NCBI RefSeq assembly: GCF_900564145.1
Contig: NZ_UOOB01000001.1
Span: 3,102,754 to 3,166,753 of the forward strand
Reading direction: 5' to 3'
Source: Comamonas sp. lk
GTDB taxonomy: Bacteria; Pseudomonadota; Gammaproteobacteria; Burkholderiales; Burkholderiaceae_C
Length of the DNA stretch: 64,000 nucleotides
In this document: positions 62,186-64,000 of the stretch, in pieces
Position numbering within the stretch: position 1 is the stretch's first letter
Layout of the letters: every line of letters starts with the position of its first letter
Notes under the pieces: model-generated
What the model saw: only the letters and a program-made list of their open reading frames with translations
What the model was told of the DNA's origin: nothing
Databases searched by the model: none
Position numbers and translations under genes: made by a program

Positions 62186-63733
62186 ATGGCTTCACCCCTT
62201 TTGATTGCCCAGCACTCTGCCACAGAATGTGCTCTGCTGCCGGGCCTGGCCAACCGCCATGGGCTGATCACAGGCGCCACTGGCACGGGCAAGACCGTCA
62301 CCCTGCAGAAACTGGCGGAGAGCTTCTCACAGATTGGGGTGCCGGTTTTCATGGCCGACGTCAAAGGCGATCTCAGCGGCATCAGCCAAAGCGGCAAGAT
62401 AGGCGACAAGCTGACCGTCTCCCTCAAGGATCGCGGCATAGAGCCGCCCTCGCCTCTGGCCTGCCCCACCACGGTATGGGATGTGTTCGGCCAGCAGGGT
62501 CACCCGGTACGCGCCACCATCTCCGACATGGGCCCGCTGTTGATAGGCCGCATGCTTAACCTCAACGAGACGCAAATGGGCGTGCTCAATCTGGTGTTCA
62601 AGATCGCAGACGACAACGGCATGCTGCTGCTGGACCTCAAGGATCTGCGCGCCATGCTGCAATACGTGGGCGACAACGGCAAGCAATTCACCACCGAATA
62701 CGGCAATATCAGCGCCGCCAGCGTGGGCGCTATCCAGCGCGGCCTGCTGCAGATCGAATCCCAGGGCGGCGAGCAGTTCTTTGGCGAGCCCATGCTCGAT
62801 ATCAACGATCTGATGCAGACCGATGCCAACGGCTATGGCGTGGTCAATGTGCTGGCCGCCGACAAGCTGATGAACGCGCCACGCCTGTACTCCACCTTTC
62901 TGCTCTGGCTGCTGTCCGAGCTGTTTGAGCAACTGCCCGAGATTGGCGACCCCGAAAAACCCAAGCTGGTCTTCTTCTTTGACGAAGCCCATTTGCTGTT
63001 CAACGATGCGCCCAAGGTTCTCATCGAGCGCATCGAACTGGTCGTGCGCCTGGTGCGCTCCAAGGGCGTGGGCGTGTATTTCGTCACCCAGAATCCGCTG
63101 GACGTGCCCGATTCCGTGCTCGGCCAGCTGGGCAACCGCGTGCAACATGCTTTGCGCGCTTTTACCCCGCGCGACCAGAAAGCCGTGGCGTCTGCGGCCT
63201 CCACCATGCGCCCCAAGCCCGGCCTGGACATCGCGGCGGCCATCACCGAACTGGCCGTGGGCGAGGCGCTGATCAGCTTTCTGGACGAGAAAGGCCGGCC
63301 CAGCGAGACCGAGCGCGTCTTCGTGATTCCGCCCGGCAGCCAGCTCGGCCCCATCACGCCCGAGCAGCGCAAGGCGCTGATGAATGGCTCGCTGGTCGCA
63401 GGCGTCTATGAAAAAGCCGTGGACCGCGAATCCGCTTATGAGGTGCTGCGCAGCCGCACGGCCACAGCCACTCCCGCCAAACCCGGTGAAGCACCTGCTG
63501 CTGCAGGCGCGGCAGCAGGTACGGCGGCCGAGCAAGGCGGAGGCTCCGGCGGCAGCGCCATGATGGACGGCTTGAAGGAGCTGCTGTTTGGCCGCACCGG
63601 CCCGCGCGGCGGCCAGCACGACGGTCTGGTCCAGACCATGGCCAAGTCCACCGTACGCACCGTGGGTAACAATCTGGGCAAGGAAATCCTGCGCGGCGTG
63701 CTGGGCGGCATTCTGGGCGGTAAAAAACGCTGA
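62186..63733 (+). CDS. HerA-like ATPase, DUF853 family (YjgR-like)
   Basis: The 515-residue protein has Walker [13 protein letters not shown] near residue 28, DVKGDLSG, Walker [12 protein letters not shown] near 265 and [21 protein letters not shown]. These mark the DUF853/YjgR branch of HerA-FtsK ATPases. A Gly/Ala-rich linker (about 425-455) precedes a C-terminal tail ending [10 protein letters not shown]. No NurA-like nuclease gene adjoins it, so a repair role is uncertain. Divergent from yebC. Confidence 0.9.
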   Translation: MASPLLIAQHSATECALLPGLANRHGLITGATGTGKTVTLQKLAESFSQIGVPVFMADVKGDLSGISQSGKIGDKLTVSLKDRGIEPPSPLACPTTVWDVFGQQGHPVRATISDMGPLLIGRMLNLNETQMGVLNLVFKIADDNGMLLLDLKDLRAMLQYVGDNGKQFTTEYGNISAASVGAIQRGLLQIESQGGEQFFGEPMLDINDLMQTDANGYGVVNVLAADKLMNAPRLYSTFLLWLLSELFEQLPEIGDPEKPKLVFFFDEAHLLFNDAPKVLIERIELVVRLVRSKGVGVYFVTQNPLDVPDSVLGQLGNRVQHALRAFTPRDQKAVASAASTMRPKPGLDIAAAITELAVGEALISFLDEKGRPSETERVFVIPPGSQLGPITPEQRKALMNGSLVAGVYEKAVDRESAYEVLRSRTATATPAKPGEAPAAAGAAAGTAAEQGGGSGGSAMMDGLKELLFGRTGPRGGQHDGLVQTMAKSTVRTVGNNLGKEILRGVLGGILGGKKR

Positions 63734-63753
63734 AACCCAGCGATACCCGCTCC

Positions 63754-63779
63754 AAGGCCTGCAGATGCAGGCCTTTTTT
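63754..63779 (+). terminator. Rho-independent terminator of the HerA-like gene
   Basis: AAGGCCTGC (63754-63762) pairs with GCAGGCCTT (63767-63775) around AGAT, followed by a run of T to 63779. It starts 20 bp after the stop codon. Confidence 0.9.
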
Positions 63780-63913
63780 GTTGAGCTACCCATTTCGGTA
63801 GCGCATTCTGCGCAGCAATTTGGCTTGGGCTGTGACGCCAGACGACCTCGGACCAGAAAAATAGCTCAAGCCTGAACGCATTATGTCGATACATAAAGCC
63901 TCCAGGCTTGCGC

Positions 63914-64000
63914 TCACATCTGCTGCACCGGCTGTTTCAAGCCCTGCTTCACAGTGAGCGCATCGTTTCCCACTCCCCAAATCAGCGCCAACAGGTATTG
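63914..64000 (-). CDS. Partial C-terminal end of an unidentified - strand gene
   Basis: The last 28 codons of a frame open to the right edge read QYLLALIWGVGNDALTV and KQGLKQPVQQM before TGA at 63916-63914. Third positions are GC-rich and a small AAGCCT/AGGCTT hairpin follows (63896-63909). Too short to identify a family; the gene is real only if the frame continues outside the window. Confidence 0.35.
   Translation of the reverse strand, partial: QYLLALIWGVGNDALTVKQGLKQPVQQM

Noticed and set aside
62327..63793. 488-codon - strand open frame over the HerA-like gene
   Set aside because: Antisense to a gene with clear Walker motifs and runs through its terminator.
63786..63980. 64-codon - strand open frame at the right edge
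   Set aside because: No similarity or start signal; another frame (63914-64000) fits a gene end better.
1..64000. CRISPR arrays, rRNA operons, intact insertion sequences or prophage
   Set aside because: No regularly spaced direct repeats, rRNA sequence, transposase or phage structural genes were recognised.

Overview
The window looks like a chromosomal segment of a GC-rich betaproteobacterium of the Comamonadaceae, most probably Comamonas. The reasons are the many TctC/Bug periplasmic binding proteins, the order yebC-purD-hemF-rsfS-rlmH-maf-rng, protein sequences of Burkholderiales type, and a short intergenic element (core GCTAT-N-ATAG) that recurs between genes. This is inference from sequence alone. 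I found no rRNA, tRNA, CRISPR array or intact insertion sequence.

Layout. 1-1851: three + strand genes for exported low-complexity or small secreted proteins. 2248-8219: a complete RND efflux operon (membrane fusion protein, pump, outer-membrane channel). 8587-11240: two overlapping MFS exporters. 11444-20950: mostly housekeeping and metabolic genes: a DUF1566 protein, an SDR/reductase/thioesterase/SDR run, an alkyltransferase, an rRNA-methyltransferase-like protein, an esterase, a nucleoside deaminase and a CynX-type transporter. 21021-23091: a two-gene RNA-repair-type cassette, an ATP-dependent RNA ligase followed by an HD-phosphoesterase/polynucleotide kinase fusion (HD-Pnk), behind a hairpin-rich leader. 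23636-25591: a surface lipoprotein.

26105-54951 is a catabolic block in two modules. Module A (26105-35472) has an IclR regulator with a nearby dyad operator, four TctC binding proteins without TctA/TctB partners, two 2-pyrone-4,6-dicarboxylate-lactonase-like amidohydrolases, an RraA-type aldolase, a D-2-hydroxyacid dehydrogenase and an SMP-30 lactonase. It reads as uptake and breakdown of a poly-carboxylated, lactone-forming substrate. Module B (about 36837-54951) has a LysR regulator, UbiX (prenyl-FMN synthase), a three-subunit molybdenum hydroxylase, a COG0523 metallochaperone, two paralogous ACMSD-type amidohydrolases (one without its HxH metal site), a UbiD decarboxylase, an NCS2 permease, a BMP-type nucleoside-like ABC importer and an 8-oxoguanine/isoxanthopterin-deaminase-like enzyme. 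Together they suggest import, hydroxylation, decarboxylation, deamination and ring opening of a carboxylated N-heterocycle; a pterin or purine carboxylate is my favoured guess, but the substrate is unproven. The block is bordered by debris: a LysR C-terminal remnant (25770-25958) and a frameshifted integrase remnant (54990-55270), with a broken SDR between the modules.

55326-62106 returns to core genes (rng, maf, rlmH, rsfS, hemF, purD, yebC). A HerA-like ATPase gene follows on the + strand, and the C-terminal end of an unidentified - strand gene lies at the right edge.

The observations I rate highest are the RNA ligase/HD-Pnk cassette, the molybdenum hydroxylase/UbiD/amidohydrolase cluster, and the amidohydrolase paralogue with a lost metal-binding motif.
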